Positions 17,480 to 27,262 of a DNA stretch of 64,000 bases are shown here, piece after piece. The notes under the pieces are model-generated. The model had not been told where the DNA came from. It made no database searches and was given only the letters and a program-made list of their open reading frames with translations. Both the position numbers and the translations under genes were made by a program. The DNA lies in contig JAFSLV010000012.1 in assembly GCA_017448245.1 (NCBI GenBank), positions 1-64,000 of the forward strand, written 5' to 3'. Position 1 is the stretch's first letter; each line of letters begins with the position of its first letter. The DNA is from Lachnospiraceae bacterium (GTDB taxonomy: Bacteria; Bacillota; Clostridia; Lachnospirales; Lachnospiraceae).

Positions 17480-17520
17480 GGCAACGACAGCGCTTTCATC
17501 AACGGCGAAAGGAGTTCACC

Positions 17521-18120
17521 ATGCGTAAAAGAACTGCCACGGTGCAAAGGAAGACCACGGAAACGGACATCACCGTCAAAATCGATCTCGACGGCACGGG
17601 CGAAAAGAGAAAGATAGCGACCGGCATCGGTTTCTTTGACCATATGCTGGACGCGTTTGCCAGACACGGATATTTTGATCTCGAGGTACGTGCAAAGGGA
17701 GATCTGCACATCGACGCGCATCATACGGTCGAGGATACGGGCATCGTTCTCGGGGAAGCGATCCGCAAGGCGCTCGGTGACAAAAAAGGCATCCGCCGCT
17801 ATGGGTCAATGCTGTTGCCCATGGATGAAACACTGGCTCTGTGCGCCGTTGATCTGTGCGGGAGGCCGTACTTCCAAATGGATGCCGCCTTTCATGCTCA
17901 AAAAGTCGGGGAATTTGATACGGAGCTTGTGCGGGAATTCTTCCATGCGGTATCCTGTTCCGCGATGATGAATCTCCACCTGAAGATCATGAACGATGCG
18001 CCCGGAAATACCCATCACGGGATCGAGGCACTGTTCAAGGCCTTTGCGCGCGCGCTCGATGACGCCACGCAGACCGATCCGCGCATCAACTCCGTCCCCA
18101 GCACCAAGGGCACCCTGTAG
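17521..18120 (+). CDS. hisB: Imidazoleglycerol-phosphate dehydratase
   Basis: A 199-residue monofunctional HisB. It shows the duplicated metal-binding motifs: [28 protein letters not shown] and the later [17 protein letters not shown]. There is no HisB-N phosphatase domain. Good ribosome-binding site aaaggag. Confidence 0.95.
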   Translation: MRKRTATVQRKTTETDITVKIDLDGTGEKRKIATGIGFFDHMLDAFARHGYFDLEVRAKGDLHIDAHHTVEDTGIVLGEAIRKALGDKKGIRRYGSMLLPMDETLALCAVDLCGRPYFQMDAAFHAQKVGEFDTELVREFFHAVSCSAMMNLHLKIMNDAPGNTHHGIEALFKAFARALDDATQTDPRINSVPSTKGTL

Positions 18121-18143
18121 ACACACGTAAGGAATCCGATCGT

Positions 18144-19235
18144 ATGGAACAAAAACGTATCGCACAACTGTATCTGAAAGAAGACGGACTCGTACCCGGC
18201 GCCGCGGATCCTTCTTCTCCCGCGCAGGATGCGGCAAGCCTCGTACACGGCCTTGCAAAGGAAGGCTATGATGCGCTGCTCCTTAAGGATCTCACCGATG
18301 CCCGCAACGACGAAACGCACGGACAAGCCATGCGGGTGCTGACCTCGGTTTGCGAAGAATGCGGTCTCTTTATCGCCGCCGGATTTAACGTGACACGTAC
18401 GGAAGACGTCAAAAAGATCCTCTATGCAGGCGCAGACGCGGCGGTCATCCTGACCGGCAAAGAGACTTCGGAGGATGCTGCCGCAAGACAGGCGCTGATC
18501 GAAGAGTCGGTTTCACGCTTCGGCAGGGAAAGCATCCTTTCGGGCGGAGACGATCAGGCCGTAGTTGACGCCGTATTGTCCGCGCTTGAGGCGCGCCGTT
18601 TGTCTTTTTCCGCTGCGTTTTCCGGTCTGAAAAAGAACGAACAGGGACTTGTCCCGGCGATCGTCAGGGATGTTCGTGACGGCGAGGTACTGATGCTTGC
18701 CTATATGGACGAAGAAGCCTACGGGAAGACCTGTGAGACCGGCCGGATGCATTATTATTCCAGGGAAAGAAAAAAGCTCTGGATGAAGGGCGAGGAGAGC
18801 GGACACTTCCAGTACGTAAAGCGGATAAAGGCGGATTGCGATATGGATACGCTTCTTTGCGATGTACGACAGATCGGTGCCGCCTGTCATACCGGGAGCC
18901 GCAGCTGTTTTTTCAACGAAGTCTGTACGCTTCCCGTAAGGGATACAAAGCACACACATCCGCAGCAGATCCTCTCGGAGGTCTTTCGCGTCATCGTGGA
19001 CAGGAAGGCACATCCGAAGGAAGGGTCTTATACCAATTATCTCTTTGACAAGGGGCTCGACAAGATCTTAAAAAAGCTCGGGGAGGAGTCCACCGAGATC
19101 GTGATTGCCGCCAAAAACGAATCCAAAGAAGAGCTCACCTACGAGATATCGGACTATCTCTATCATCTGATGGTGCTGATGAGCGAGAAAGAACTGACCT
19201 GGGAGGAAATCGCCGATGCACTGCGCCGCAGATGA
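18144..19235 (+). CDS. hisI: HisIE with an N-terminal degenerate half-HisF barrel
   Basis: A 363-residue protein with three parts. Residues about 1-150 resemble the N-terminal half of His[17 protein letters not shown], then a segment like the HisF DITAS strand, [18 protein letters not shown] and [11 protein letters not shown]. The residue aligned with HisF catalytic Asp11 is Leu11. Residues about 165-262 are phosphoribosyl-AMP cyclohydrolase (HisI), with the metal-binding DCDMD (231-235) and [10 protein letters not shown]. Residues about 272-363 are phosphoribosyl-ATP pyrophosphatase (HisE), with [14 protein letters not shown]. It therefore does steps two and three of the pathway. The barrel domain is probably structural or regulatory (inference). 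Confidence 0.88.
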   Translation: MEQKRIAQLYLKEDGLVPGAADPSSPAQDAASLVHGLAKEGYDALLLKDLTDARNDETHGQAMRVLTSVCEECGLFIAAGFNVTRTEDVKKILYAGADAAVILTGKETSEDAAARQALIEESVSRFGRESILSGGDDQAVVDAVLSALEARRLSFSAAFSGLKKNEQGLVPAIVRDVRDGEVLMLAYMDEEAYGKTCETGRMHYYSRERKKLWMKGEESGHFQYVKRIKADCDMDTLLCDVRQIGAACHTGSRSCFFNEVCTLPVRDTKHTHPQQILSEVFRVIVDRKAHPKEGSYTNYLFDKGLDKILKKLGEESTEIVIAAKNESKEELTYEISDYLYHLMVLMSEKELTWEEIADALRRR

Positions 19236-21093
19236 GCATCTTGCGCTGACGGATGCCCAGCTTTTGTCCGTCGAGAAACCGGAGCGCTACATTGGCCACG
19301 AGGTGCATGCGGTCTACAAGGACGCCGGTGCGGTCGATGTGCGCTATTGCATCTGCTTTCCGGATGTCTATGATATTGGCATGAGCAATCTCGCCATCCA
19401 GATCATCTACGGGATGCTCAACGAACGGGACGATGTCTGGTGCGAAAGAGCCTGTGCGCCCTGGACCGATCTGGAGTGTCTGATGCGCAAAGAGCAGATT
19501 CCCCTCTTTGCGCTGGAATCACAGGACCCGTTACGGGAGTTTGATATTCTCGGCTTTACCCTGCAATATGAGCTGTGCTACACCAATGTGCTGCAGATGC
19601 TCGACCTTGCACGGATTCCGCTGTACGCAAAAGACCGTACGGATTGTGACCCGCTCATCATGGGCGGCGGGCCCTGTACCTACAATCCGGAACCCGTCGC
19701 CGACTTTTTTGATTTCTTTTACATCGGGGAAGCGGAGACCGGATTCCATGAAATGATCGATCTCTACAAGGAAGCCAAACGCGACGGACTCTCCAGAAGG
19801 GACTTTTTGCGAAGGGTTGCCCGTATGCCGGGGATCTATGTCCCCTCGCTCTATGACGTCACCTACCATGAGGACGGCACCGTTCGTGCCGTAACGCCCG
19901 CGGAGGAAGGCATCCCCGCCGTCATCGAAAAGGAACTGGTCAGAAATCTGTCGGACTGCTATTATCCGCTCAAGCCCGTTGTGCCCTTTATACGGGTCGC
20001 ACAGGACCGCGTGACACTGGAGATTCTCAGAGGCTGCATCCGCGGTTGCCGTTTCTGCCAGGCGGGACAGCTCTATAAGCCCTTCCGGGAAAGAGACATC
20101 GAAGTCCTTATCCGGTGGGGAATTGCCATGCTCGAAAATACGGGTCATGAAGAGATCACGCTCAGTTCCCTGAGTTCGAGCGATTACTCCTCCCTGGCCG
20201 AGCTGGTGGAATGCCTGATTCCGTATTGCAACGAACATCACGTCAATATCTCGCTTCCGTCGTTGCGCATCGATGCCTTTTCCCTCGATGTCATGCGGCG
20301 CATCCAGGACATCAAAAAAAGCTCGCTCACCTTTGCGCCGGAAGCCGGCAGCCAGCGTCTGCGCAATGTGATCAACAAGGGACTGAGCGAAGATGATATC
20401 CTGCGCGGCGCAAGGGAAGCATTCCTCGGCGGCTGGAACAAGGTCAAGCTCTATTTTATGCTGGGCATTCCCACCGAGACGGAAGAAGACCTTGCCGGCA
20501 TCGGGGATATCGCGGGAAAGATCTGCACGGAATATTTTGATCATGTGCCCAAAGAGGAGAGGGGCGGAAGGAGCGTCGAGGTGACCGCCAGTTCTTCCTT
20601 CTTTGTACCAAAGCCCTTTACCCCGTTTCAGTGGGCGGCGATGGACACGCGCGAGATGTATCAGGAAAAGGTGCGCATCGTCAAGCGTTCGATTGCCTCG
20701 CAGGTCAATCAGAAGCGGATCCGTTATACGTACCACATGAGTGACGCAAGCGTGCTCGAAGGCGTCTTTGCAAGAGGCGACCGGAGGCTTTCTTCCGCGG
20801 TGCTTTCGGCTTACCGCAAGGGTGCGGTGTACGATGCCTGGACCGAGCATTTTGACATGTCCAAATGGCTTTCGGCCTTTGAGGAATGCGGCATCGATCC
20901 CGCGTTTTACGCACACAGGGAGCGGCCCAAAGAAGAGGTCTTCCCCTGGGATCACATCCGCTGCGGTGTCGGCAAAGAATATCTCTACAGAGAGTGGGAA
21001 CGCGCCAAAAGAGGACTGGAATCCGTCAACTGCCACGACGGATGCGTGCAGTGCGGCGCCGCCTTCTACCAAACCGGGTGCTGTGTCAGATGA
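19216..21093 (+). CDS. B12-binding-like radical SAM protein (TIGR03960 type)
   Basis: A 625-residue protein starting inside the end of hisIE. The N-terminal region ([18 protein letters not shown]) resembles a cobalamin-binding fold. The radical SAM core has the C-x3-C-x2-C cluster motif in [15 protein letters not shown]. The C-terminus has a second Cys group (CHDGCVQCG, then GCC). It is followed by the DUF2344 partner with which it is fused in some bacteria. The function is not established; the usual neighbourhood with rng and ribosomal protein genes suggests RNA or ribosome modification. Confidence 0.87.
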   Translation: MHCAADEHLALTDAQLLSVEKPERYIGHEVHAVYKDAGAVDVRYCICFPDVYDIGMSNLAIQIIYGMLNERDDVWCERACAPWTDLECLMRKEQIPLFALESQDPLREFDILGFTLQYELCYTNVLQMLDLARIPLYAKDRTDCDPLIMGGGPCTYNPEPVADFFDFFYIGEAETGFHEMIDLYKEAKRDGLSRRDFLRRVARMPGIYVPSLYDVTYHEDGTVRAVTPAEEGIPAVIEKELVRNLSDCYYPLKPVVPFIRVAQDRVTLEILRGCIRGCRFCQAGQLYKPFRERDIEVLIRWGIAMLENTGHEEITLSSLSSSDYSSLAELVECLIPYCNEHHVNISLPSLRIDAFSLDVMRRIQDIKKSSLTFAPEAGSQRLRNVINKGLSEDDILRGAREAFLGGWNKVKLYFMLGIPTETEEDLAGIGDIAGKICTEYFDHVPKEERGGRSVEVTASSSFFVPKPFTPFQWAAMDTREMYQEKVRIVKRSIASQVNQKRIRYTYHMSDASVLEGVFARGDRRLSSAVLSAYRKGAVYDAWTEHFDMSKWLSAFEECGIDPAFYAHRERPKEEVFPWDHIRCGVGKEYLYREWERAKRGLESVNCHDGCVQCGAAFYQTGCCVR

Positions 21094-21878
21094 TCAGAGT
21101 CAGAATCAGATTTGAAAAAAAAGGACCGGTCCGTTTCATCGGGCATCTGGATGTCATGCGTTACTTCCAGAAGGTCATGCGCCGTGCCAAAATCGACATT
21201 GCGTATTCGGAAGGCTATTCGCCGCACCAGCTCATGAGCTTTGCGATGCCGCTGTCCGTGGGCGCGACGAGCGACGCGGAATATGCCGATCTGACGCTCC
21301 GTTCCTTTCCCGGAAGGACCATGGACGATCCGCCGCGGGAAGCACCGGATCTTTCGCTTCTGATCGCACGTCTCAACGACGTGATGCATGAGGGCATCAC
21401 GGTGACGGATGCGTGCGTCCTCCCGGAAGGCGCAAAAAAGGCAATGACCGCCGTCTGCGCCTGCGGATGGCGCGTATCGTTCCGGCCGGATGTCCTTCGA
21501 AACGAGGATATCACGCTCCCCGCGGAAGGCAGCCTGCGTCAGGCATTTCTTGCTTTTTTAGACCGGCCGTCGATCCCCGCCCTCAAAAAAACCAAGGCGG
21601 GCGAAAAACAGATCGACCTCAGGCCGTTCATCTATGAGGCTGACTGCTCGGATGACGGCGTCTTTACGCTGCTTTTAAAGGCTGGCAGCGAAGACAATGT
21701 CAAACCCTCGCTTCTTCTGGGCGCCTTTCTCGGCAAAAATGAACTGCCTCCTGCGGCACTGGTCCTGCACCGGACGCAGATCTATCAGGCGCATCCCGAA
21801 AGAGAGCGCGTGATCCTGCCGCTGATCGCAGACCCCGCGGATGCGTCCTCGCTGAAAATGCTCCCCGCAACCGTCTGA
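21090..21878 (+). CDS. DUF2344 / TIGR03936 protein, partner of the radical SAM protein
   Basis: About 262 residues from the ATG at 21090, which overlaps the preceding stop (ATGA). The N-terminus [20 protein letters not shown] and the SEGYSPHQLMSFAMPLSVG segment are characteristic of the family. The frame is open further upstream, but that part is in another frame of the radical SAM gene and is not coding. In many Clostridia the next gene is rng (RNase E/G), followed by rplU; here a lipoprotein gene follows instead. Confidence 0.88.
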   Translation: MIRVRIRFEKKGPVRFIGHLDVMRYFQKVMRRAKIDIAYSEGYSPHQLMSFAMPLSVGATSDAEYADLTLRSFPGRTMDDPPREAPDLSLLIARLNDVMHEGITVTDACVLPEGAKKAMTAVCACGWRVSFRPDVLRNEDITLPAEGSLRQAFLAFLDRPSIPALKKTKAGEKQIDLRPFIYEADCSDDGVFTLLLKAGSEDNVKPSLLLGAFLGKNELPPAALVLHRTQIYQAHPERERVILPLIADPADASSLKMLPATV

Positions 21879-21907
21879 GGGCGGTGCGCCGTTCTTCCTC
21901 TCCAAAC

Positions 21908-21936
21908 TTGCTATTTCGGGCCGTTTATGGTACATT
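21908..21936 (+). promoter_or_regulatory. Candidate promoter of the solute-binding lipoprotein gene
   Basis: TTGCTA (21908-21913) and TACATT (21931-21936) are separated by 17 bp, with an extended -10 TGG at 21928-21930. It lies 35 bp before the lipoprotein start, between two otherwise unrelated genes. Confidence 0.55.
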
Positions 21937-21970
21937 TAATCGTCGAAACGACGGATGGAGAAACGGTGAT

Positions 21971-23332
21971 ATGAAACGAGTGTTTGCGCTGTTTGTCACA
22001 GCGCTTCTTTTCACTACAGGGCTTTTTGCCTGCACGGGTGCGCGCAATCCGGGCACGATTGCCCTGTCTTCGGGAGAAGGGGATTCTTTGCCCAAGCCGG
22101 TGGAGGCCGTGCCGATCGCGCCCGTGGCCGATGACACGCCGGTAAAGGAGATTTCCCCCGTACGTCTCGTCTTTACACATGCGCTGACGGGAGATGCGGC
22201 GGATCTTTTGTATGCGCTGACACTTCGTTTTAACGAGGAAAATGTCTACGGCATCACCGTTGTCCTGCCGGAGGATCCGGACGATTCCGCAGACGGGACG
22301 GATGAGGAGACGGTCTTTGCGGCGGAAGAAGAAAACGATGACGGCTTTGATTCCCGTGCGGATATTCAGCTTCTTTTGCCTTCCGTGATGCTCGATCATC
22401 TCGAGGACATTACGATGCTGGACACCTATGCGCAGGAAGATACGTCTTTTTCCTACGACGACATCATCGCACCGTTCAGGGAGTATAACGAGAGCTTCCG
22501 CTGTATGGCGGGGCTTCCCTTTACGATGAGTACCGATGTCTATTATTACAACAAGAATCTCTTTGAGGATTATGAAATAACGCCGCCTTCCACCTGGCAG
22601 GAGCTGACCGCGGCCGGGTCCGTGGTGCTCGACCAACGGGATATCCCCGTCGTCGCCGTCAGGGGCGCCGGTACGTATTTCGAGATCATGTGCATCCAGA
22701 ACGGCACACGCTTTGTGGACTCCGACGGGATTCATTTTGATGACGGCGCCGGAGCCGGCAAGGAGGCCGTACGGTTTTTGACCAATATGCACCGGCTGGG
22801 ATACCTGCGACTGACCTATGAGGAGTCGGAGAGGGCATCGGATTTCAGGTCACAGCGCACCGCCGGCTTTATCGGCTCGTCGCTTGCCGCACCGGAGGTC
22901 TTTACGGCAGGCTTTGATGTCGGCGTGATTCCCCTTCCCGCCGGACGCGTGCAGGGGGCTTCTGCCGTCAGCGGCTCCTTTCTCGTCATAACGGCCGGGG
23001 ACGGGAATGCGCGCATGGCCGCATGGGAATATCTCAAGTATCTGACCGGCACACACGTGAATGCCCTGTGGGCGGTCGGGACAGGTTATCTTCCGGTGCG
23101 CTACTCGGCCTTTGAAACACCGGAATACCGCTCGCTCATGGAGACGGATCCCGTTGCCAACGCCTGCCATGCGCAGATCGACGACATGTTTGTGCCTTAC
23201 GATATCGAAAACGATCCGTATGCCGCGTCCCTCGCCCTGTGCCTTTCGCAGCAGCTGCTCAACGGCGCGGAGGCCGCGGAGGCCTATGACGCCCTGATCG
23301 ACGAGGCATACAACTCCGCACCACAGAGGTAA
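21971..23332 (+). CDS. Extracellular solute-binding lipoprotein (family 1-like)
   Basis: About 453 residues from the ATG at 21971, chosen because MKRVFALFVTALLFTTGLFA plus Cys21 forms a lipoprotein signal peptide with lipobox LFAC. The frame is open upstream to 21884 but without a signal. The mature part has the fold features of family 1 solute-binding proteins: an N-terminal lobe, GLPFTMSTDVYYYNKNLFE, then TWQELTAAG and MAAWEYLKYLTG. Sugar ABC binding proteins look like this, but no permease genes are nearby, so the partner transporter must be elsewhere or absent. An acidic linker follows the signal. Confidence 0.85.
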   Translation: MKRVFALFVTALLFTTGLFACTGARNPGTIALSSGEGDSLPKPVEAVPIAPVADDTPVKEISPVRLVFTHALTGDAADLLYALTLRFNEENVYGITVVLPEDPDDSADGTDEETVFAAEEENDDGFDSRADIQLLLPSVMLDHLEDITMLDTYAQEDTSFSYDDIIAPFREYNESFRCMAGLPFTMSTDVYYYNKNLFEDYEITPPSTWQELTAAGSVVLDQRDIPVVAVRGAGTYFEIMCIQNGTRFVDSDGIHFDDGAGAGKEAVRFLTNMHRLGYLRLTYEESERASDFRSQRTAGFIGSSLAAPEVFTAGFDVGVIPLPAGRVQGASAVSGSFLVITAGDGNARMAAWEYLKYLTGTHVNALWAVGTGYLPVRYSAFETPEYRSLMETDPVANACHAQIDDMFVPYDIENDPYAASLALCLSQQLLNGAEAAEAYDALIDEAYNSAPQR

Positions 23333-23333
23333 A

Positions 23334-24077
23334 ATGATGCAGATTCTGATAGTCAACGACGACGGGATTGATTCCCCTTTATTGCACCTGCTCACACGGC
23401 TGGCGAAGCCCTTCGGTGATGTCACCGTCGCTGCGCCCGTGGCACAGTGTTCCGCAATGAGCCAGCGTATCACGGTCTTCGGTGAACTTACCGTAAAACC
23501 CGTAAAGGATTATCCGGTGGAGGGCGTGCGCGCTTACAGCGTGGAAGGGACGCCCGCCGACTGCACCAAAATCGGCTGTTATTATCTGACGGACAAGACG
23601 CCGGACATTGTTTTTTCCGGCATCAATTACGGGGTCAATACCGGATACGATATCTGTTACTCGGGCACGGTATCCGCGGCGATCGAGGGAGCGATGCTGG
23701 GAATCCCGGCGATTGCCTATTCGACGGTACCGGATAAGGGTGTGGAAGTGATCGAAGCGTTTTTTCCGGAGATTACAAGGCATCTGATCGATACGCCTTT
23801 GCCCAAAGGTCATATATACAGCGTCAACTTCCCGGGCGGAAGCGCGGGCAACTGCAAGGGAATCCTTCATGACCGGATCCCGACGCAGCATGCCTATTAT
23901 CAGGATTATTATGAGCGGACCGATCACGCGGACGGTTCCTTTACCCTGCGATGCGGTCCGATGCTGGCAGAAGGCGCGGACCCCGAGAGCGATCTGGAGG
24001 CAGTCAAAAACGGTTTTATCTCCGTCGGCATCCTCTACAATCCGGTGATGCATCCGAAGACGACGAAAGATTTGTAA
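23334..24077 (+). CDS. surE: 5'/3'-nucleotidase SurE
   Basis: A 247-residue phosphatase of the SurE family. The metal-binding NDDGIDSP lies at the N-terminus, with SQRIT and the SGINYGVNTGYDICYSGT motif. It dephosphorylates nucleoside monophosphates. It begins 1 bp after the lipoprotein stop; either of two adjacent ATG codons may be the start. Confidence 0.93.
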   Translation: MMQILIVNDDGIDSPLLHLLTRLAKPFGDVTVAAPVAQCSAMSQRITVFGELTVKPVKDYPVEGVRAYSVEGTPADCTKIGCYYLTDKTPDIVFSGINYGVNTGYDICYSGTVSAAIEGAMLGIPAIAYSTVPDKGVEVIEAFFPEITRHLIDTPLPKGHIYSVNFPGGSAGNCKGILHDRIPTQHAYYQDYYERTDHADGSFTLRCGPMLAEGADPESDLEAVKNGFISVGILYNPVMHPKTTKDL

Positions 24078-24095
24078 GAACAGGAGACGACAGCC

Positions 24096-25355
24096 ATGAA
24101 GGTATTTGAAGAATTACAGGCGCGCGGACTTCTTGCGCAGCTGACCGACGAAAAGGAAATCCGGGATCTGGTCAATGCGGGAGGCGCAACCTTTTATATC
24201 GGCTTTGATCCGACGGCGGACTCGCTGCATGTCGGACATTTTATGGCGCTTTGTCTGATGAAGCGTCTGCAGATGGCGGGCAACAAACCGATTGCCCTGG
24301 TCGGCGGCGGGACCGGCATGATCGGCGATCCTTCCGGCAGAACCGATCTGCGCAGCATGATGAGTGACGAAACCATTGCGCATAACTGTGACTGTTTCAG
24401 AAAACAGATGAGCCGGTTCATCGAGTTCGGGACGGAAGACGAGCTCAAAGGGGCAGGGAACAAGGCGCTCATGGTCAATAATGCGGACTGGCTGCGCGAT
24501 CTCAATTATATCGAGTTTATCCGCGATATCGGCATTCATTTTTCCGTCAACCGGATGCTGGCCGCCGAATGCTACAAAAACCGGATGGAAAAGGGCCTGA
24601 GCTTTCTGGAATTCAATTACATGCTGATGCAGAGCTATGACTTTCTGATGCTCTACGAGAAGTACGGCTGCAACATGCAGTTCGGAGGAGACGACCAGTG
24701 GTCCAACATGCTCGGCGGCACTGAGCTCATCCGCAGAAAGCTCGGCAGGGACGCCTATGCGATGACGATCACGCTGCTGCTCAATTCCGAGGGCAACAAG
24801 ATGGGCAAGACCGCCAAAGGTGCGGTGTGGCTCGATCCCGACAAGACAACGCCGTATGATTTTTACCAGTACTGGCGCAATGTCTCGGATGCGGACGTGA
24901 TGAAATGTCTCAGGATGCTGACCTTCCTGCCCGTCGAGGAGATCGATGAGATGGAACACTGGGACGATACGCGTATCAACGAAAAGAAAGAGGTTCTTGC
25001 CAGAGAGCTGACTACGCTTGTGCACGGCGAAGAAGAGGCCAAAAAAGCGGAGTCCGGCGCCAGGGCGCTCTTTCAGGGCGGCGGCGACGATGCCTTTGTG
25101 CCGCAGGCCGTTTTGTCCGAACACGATCTGCGTGACGGCCTCATCGACATCGCACAGGTCCTTGTCTCCGCAGGCCTTTGTCCCTCGAAAGGAGAAGCGC
25201 GAAGGGCGGTCGAGCAGGGAGGCGTGAGTGTCGGCGACGAAAAGGTCACGGATGTGCACACCGTTTATGAACCGGCTTTCTTCCGGGACGGGGTGCTGGT
25301 GCGCAGAGGCAAGAAGGCCTTCCGCAAGGTCTTTTACGATGAACAAAAAGGATAA
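24096..25355 (+). CDS. tyrS: Tyrosyl-tRNA synthetase
   Basis: A 419-residue class I synthetase. The HIGH-type motif is HVGH in [15 protein letters not shown], the KMSKS-type motif is KMGKT, and GGDDQWSN is the tyrosine-recognition segment. A C-terminal S4 domain ([12 protein letters not shown]) completes the TyrS architecture. Ribosome-binding site aggagac. There is no T-box leader in the 18-bp gap, so it depends on upstream transcription. Confidence 0.95.
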   Translation: MKVFEELQARGLLAQLTDEKEIRDLVNAGGATFYIGFDPTADSLHVGHFMALCLMKRLQMAGNKPIALVGGGTGMIGDPSGRTDLRSMMSDETIAHNCDCFRKQMSRFIEFGTEDELKGAGNKALMVNNADWLRDLNYIEFIRDIGIHFSVNRMLAAECYKNRMEKGLSFLEFNYMLMQSYDFLMLYEKYGCNMQFGGDDQWSNMLGGTELIRRKLGRDAYAMTITLLLNSEGNKMGKTAKGAVWLDPDKTTPYDFYQYWRNVSDADVMKCLRMLTFLPVEEIDEMEHWDDTRINEKKEVLARELTTLVHGEEEAKKAESGARALFQGGGDDAFVPQAVLSEHDLRDGLIDIAQVLVSAGLCPSKGEARRAVEQGGVSVGDEKVTDVHTVYEPAFFRDGVLVRRGKKAFRKVFYDEQKG

Positions 25356-25361
25356 ACCGAC

Positions 25362-27245
25362 ATGCCCGCACCGTCTTATCTCTACATCGGCGATCTGATG
25401 ATCAAAATGCTCTCCGGGAGAACCGGTGAGATCAGCAGGGTACAGTACGCGGCGCAAAAGACATCCTGCTTTACGGATGTACCCCCGGAAGAAACGCAGC
25501 TTCCCCGTGCAAGCTGTGAGTCTCAGGGCGTCTCTTCCTCCTTGGCCTGCGATCTGATTGAGGCATTTTGCGCGGATGAAGAGAGTCATATGCACCGGCT
25601 GATGATTGTCAGAAACGGGACGGTCATCTGTGACTGCCCGTTTGCGCCGTATGAACCGTCGCTTACACATGCCACATATTCCCTTTGCAAGAGTATCACG
25701 GGAATGGCGATCGGTTTTTTGCTGCAGGAAGGAAAGCTGACACTGGATGCCAGGCTCGGTGAGTTTTTTACGCCGCAGCGCTCGGGTCTGGGACTTCTCC
25801 TCGGAAACAGCAAATATCCGACGCTCGATATCACGGTGCGGGATCTTTTGACCATGCAAAGCGGTGCCTCCTTTTCCGAATCCGGCGCCGTCAGCGGCAA
25901 CAAATGGACGCAGAGATTTCTGGAATCGGGACTTACCTTTGCGCCGGGGACGCAATTTGCCTACAACAGCATGAACAGCTATATGCTGTCTGCCATCGTG
26001 ACAAGGATTACGGAGCAGAGCATGTCCGAGTATCTCCTGCCCAGGCTGTTTCAGCCTCTCGGGATCGCAAGATACAAGTGGGAGCAGTCACCGGAAGACA
26101 TCGACAAGGGCGGCTGGGGGATGTTTCTGCGTGCGGAGGACATGGCCAAGCTCGGCATCTTTTATCTGCAAAAGGGCGTCTGGAACGGAAAACAGCTCCT
26201 GTCGGCGGATTATGTGGAGGCGGCGGTTTCGCCGCAGGCCGACACCGGAAAGGAGCATGCGCAACGCTACGGCTATCATCTGTGGTGCACCGACGTGCGG
26301 CCCGGCGCCTATACCTTTAACGGCATGTTCGGACAGGATGTTTTTGTCTATCCCGATCTGAACATGCTGATCGTCACCAATGCAGGTAATAATGACATCT
26401 TTCAGGAAAACCGGATGGCGACCACGATCGGCGAACGGATGCGTACGGCGGATGACCTTGTGCGCAACGGGCCGTTGAAAGAAGATTATGATGCGCAGTT
26501 TCGTCTCGGGATGCTGCTTCGTAAGGTCTCAGGGCAACGACCCGTATCCCCCGCGATCAACGGCGGATGGTCACGCCGGCTGATCCCGGTGCGTATGGGC
26601 CGTGCCAAAAAAAAGCTTTCCGTTTCGTCCTTTTCCGGAAGGAAAGCGCGTGTTCCCAAAAAACGCACGCTTCCGTATGCGTATCTTGCGGGAGCCGTCT
26701 ATGAGGTTTCCCCGGAAAACGCGGGGCTGATGCCTCTGTTCATGCAGGTCGTGCACAATAACTTTACCGACGGCATCACAAAAGTATCCTTTGATCTGTC
26801 GGAGGAGGGCGTGCTCGTGCTTTTTTTGTATGAGGGCGATGCGGTCCATGAGATTCCCGTAACGGAGGGCGCCGATTCGGCGCTGCTTGCGCTTGATTTT
26901 CACGGGGAGATCTATGCGGTAAAGAACCGCGCGCAGCGCAAAACAGATGCGGACGGGACATGCGTTCTCGAAAACCGGATTGCCTTTCTTGAGGATGCCT
27001 GTGTGCGCAATCTGCGGATACATCTGCCCGTCGAGGTACCCGATGAGGCACCGCAAACCCTCACAATCACCATGGACGAAACACCGGGGTCCGATCTTTT
27101 GATCCGGACCATCCGCCTCATGACGACGGATGCGCCGTCCCACGGACGTATCCTGTCGGCGCTTGAGAGTACGGGGATCACCGATACGCTCGCGGACAGA
27201 ATGTCCGCACTGATCAAGCCGGAACTGCAGCTCAACAGAATCTGA
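25362..27245 (+). CDS. Beta-lactamase-fold serine hydrolase with a C-terminal extension
   Basis: A 627-residue protein. Residues about 50-380 form a class C beta-lactamase/DD-peptidase fold with the S-x-x-K motif SLCK (Ser107, Lys110) and the Y-x-N-like YNS (Tyr201), followed by WGMFLRAEDMAKLGIFYLQ typical of the PF00144 family. The C-terminal 240 residues are a beta-rich region I cannot identify. No signal peptide or membrane segment is visible, so it appears cytoplasmic, which argues against a role in beta-lactam resistance. The substrate is unknown; esterase or peptidase activity is possible. Confidence 0.8.
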   Translation: MPAPSYLYIGDLMIKMLSGRTGEISRVQYAAQKTSCFTDVPPEETQLPRASCESQGVSSSLACDLIEAFCADEESHMHRLMIVRNGTVICDCPFAPYEPSLTHATYSLCKSITGMAIGFLLQEGKLTLDARLGEFFTPQRSGLGLLLGNSKYPTLDITVRDLLTMQSGASFSESGAVSGNKWTQRFLESGLTFAPGTQFAYNSMNSYMLSAIVTRITEQSMSEYLLPRLFQPLGIARYKWEQSPEDIDKGGWGMFLRAEDMAKLGIFYLQKGVWNGKQLLSADYVEAAVSPQADTGKEHAQRYGYHLWCTDVRPGAYTFNGMFGQDVFVYPDLNMLIVTNAGNNDIFQENRMATTIGERMRTADDLVRNGPLKEDYDAQFRLGMLLRKVSGQRPVSPAINGGWSRRLIPVRMGRAKKKLSVSSFSGRKARVPKKRTLPYAYLAGAVYEVSPENAGLMPLFMQVVHNNFTDGITKVSFDLSEEGVLVLFLYEGDAVHEIPVTEGADSALLALDFHGEIYAVKNRAQRKTDADGTCVLENRIAFLEDACVRNLRIHLPVEVPDEAPQTLTITMDETPGSDLLIRTIRLMTTDAPSHGRILSALESTGITDTLADRMSALIKPELQLNRI

Positions 27246-27262
27246 CGGAGTCGATACAACAA

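Noticed and set aside
19531..21072. 513-codon open frame on the − strand
   Set aside because: Antisense to the radical SAM gene, whose Cys motifs are intact; no domain or ribosome-binding site supports it.
24114..25955. 613-codon open frame on the − strand
   Set aside because: It lies opposite tyrS and the beta-lactamase-fold gene, both of which have clear family motifs. The antisense product has no recognisable domain; long antisense frames are common in GC-rich DNA.
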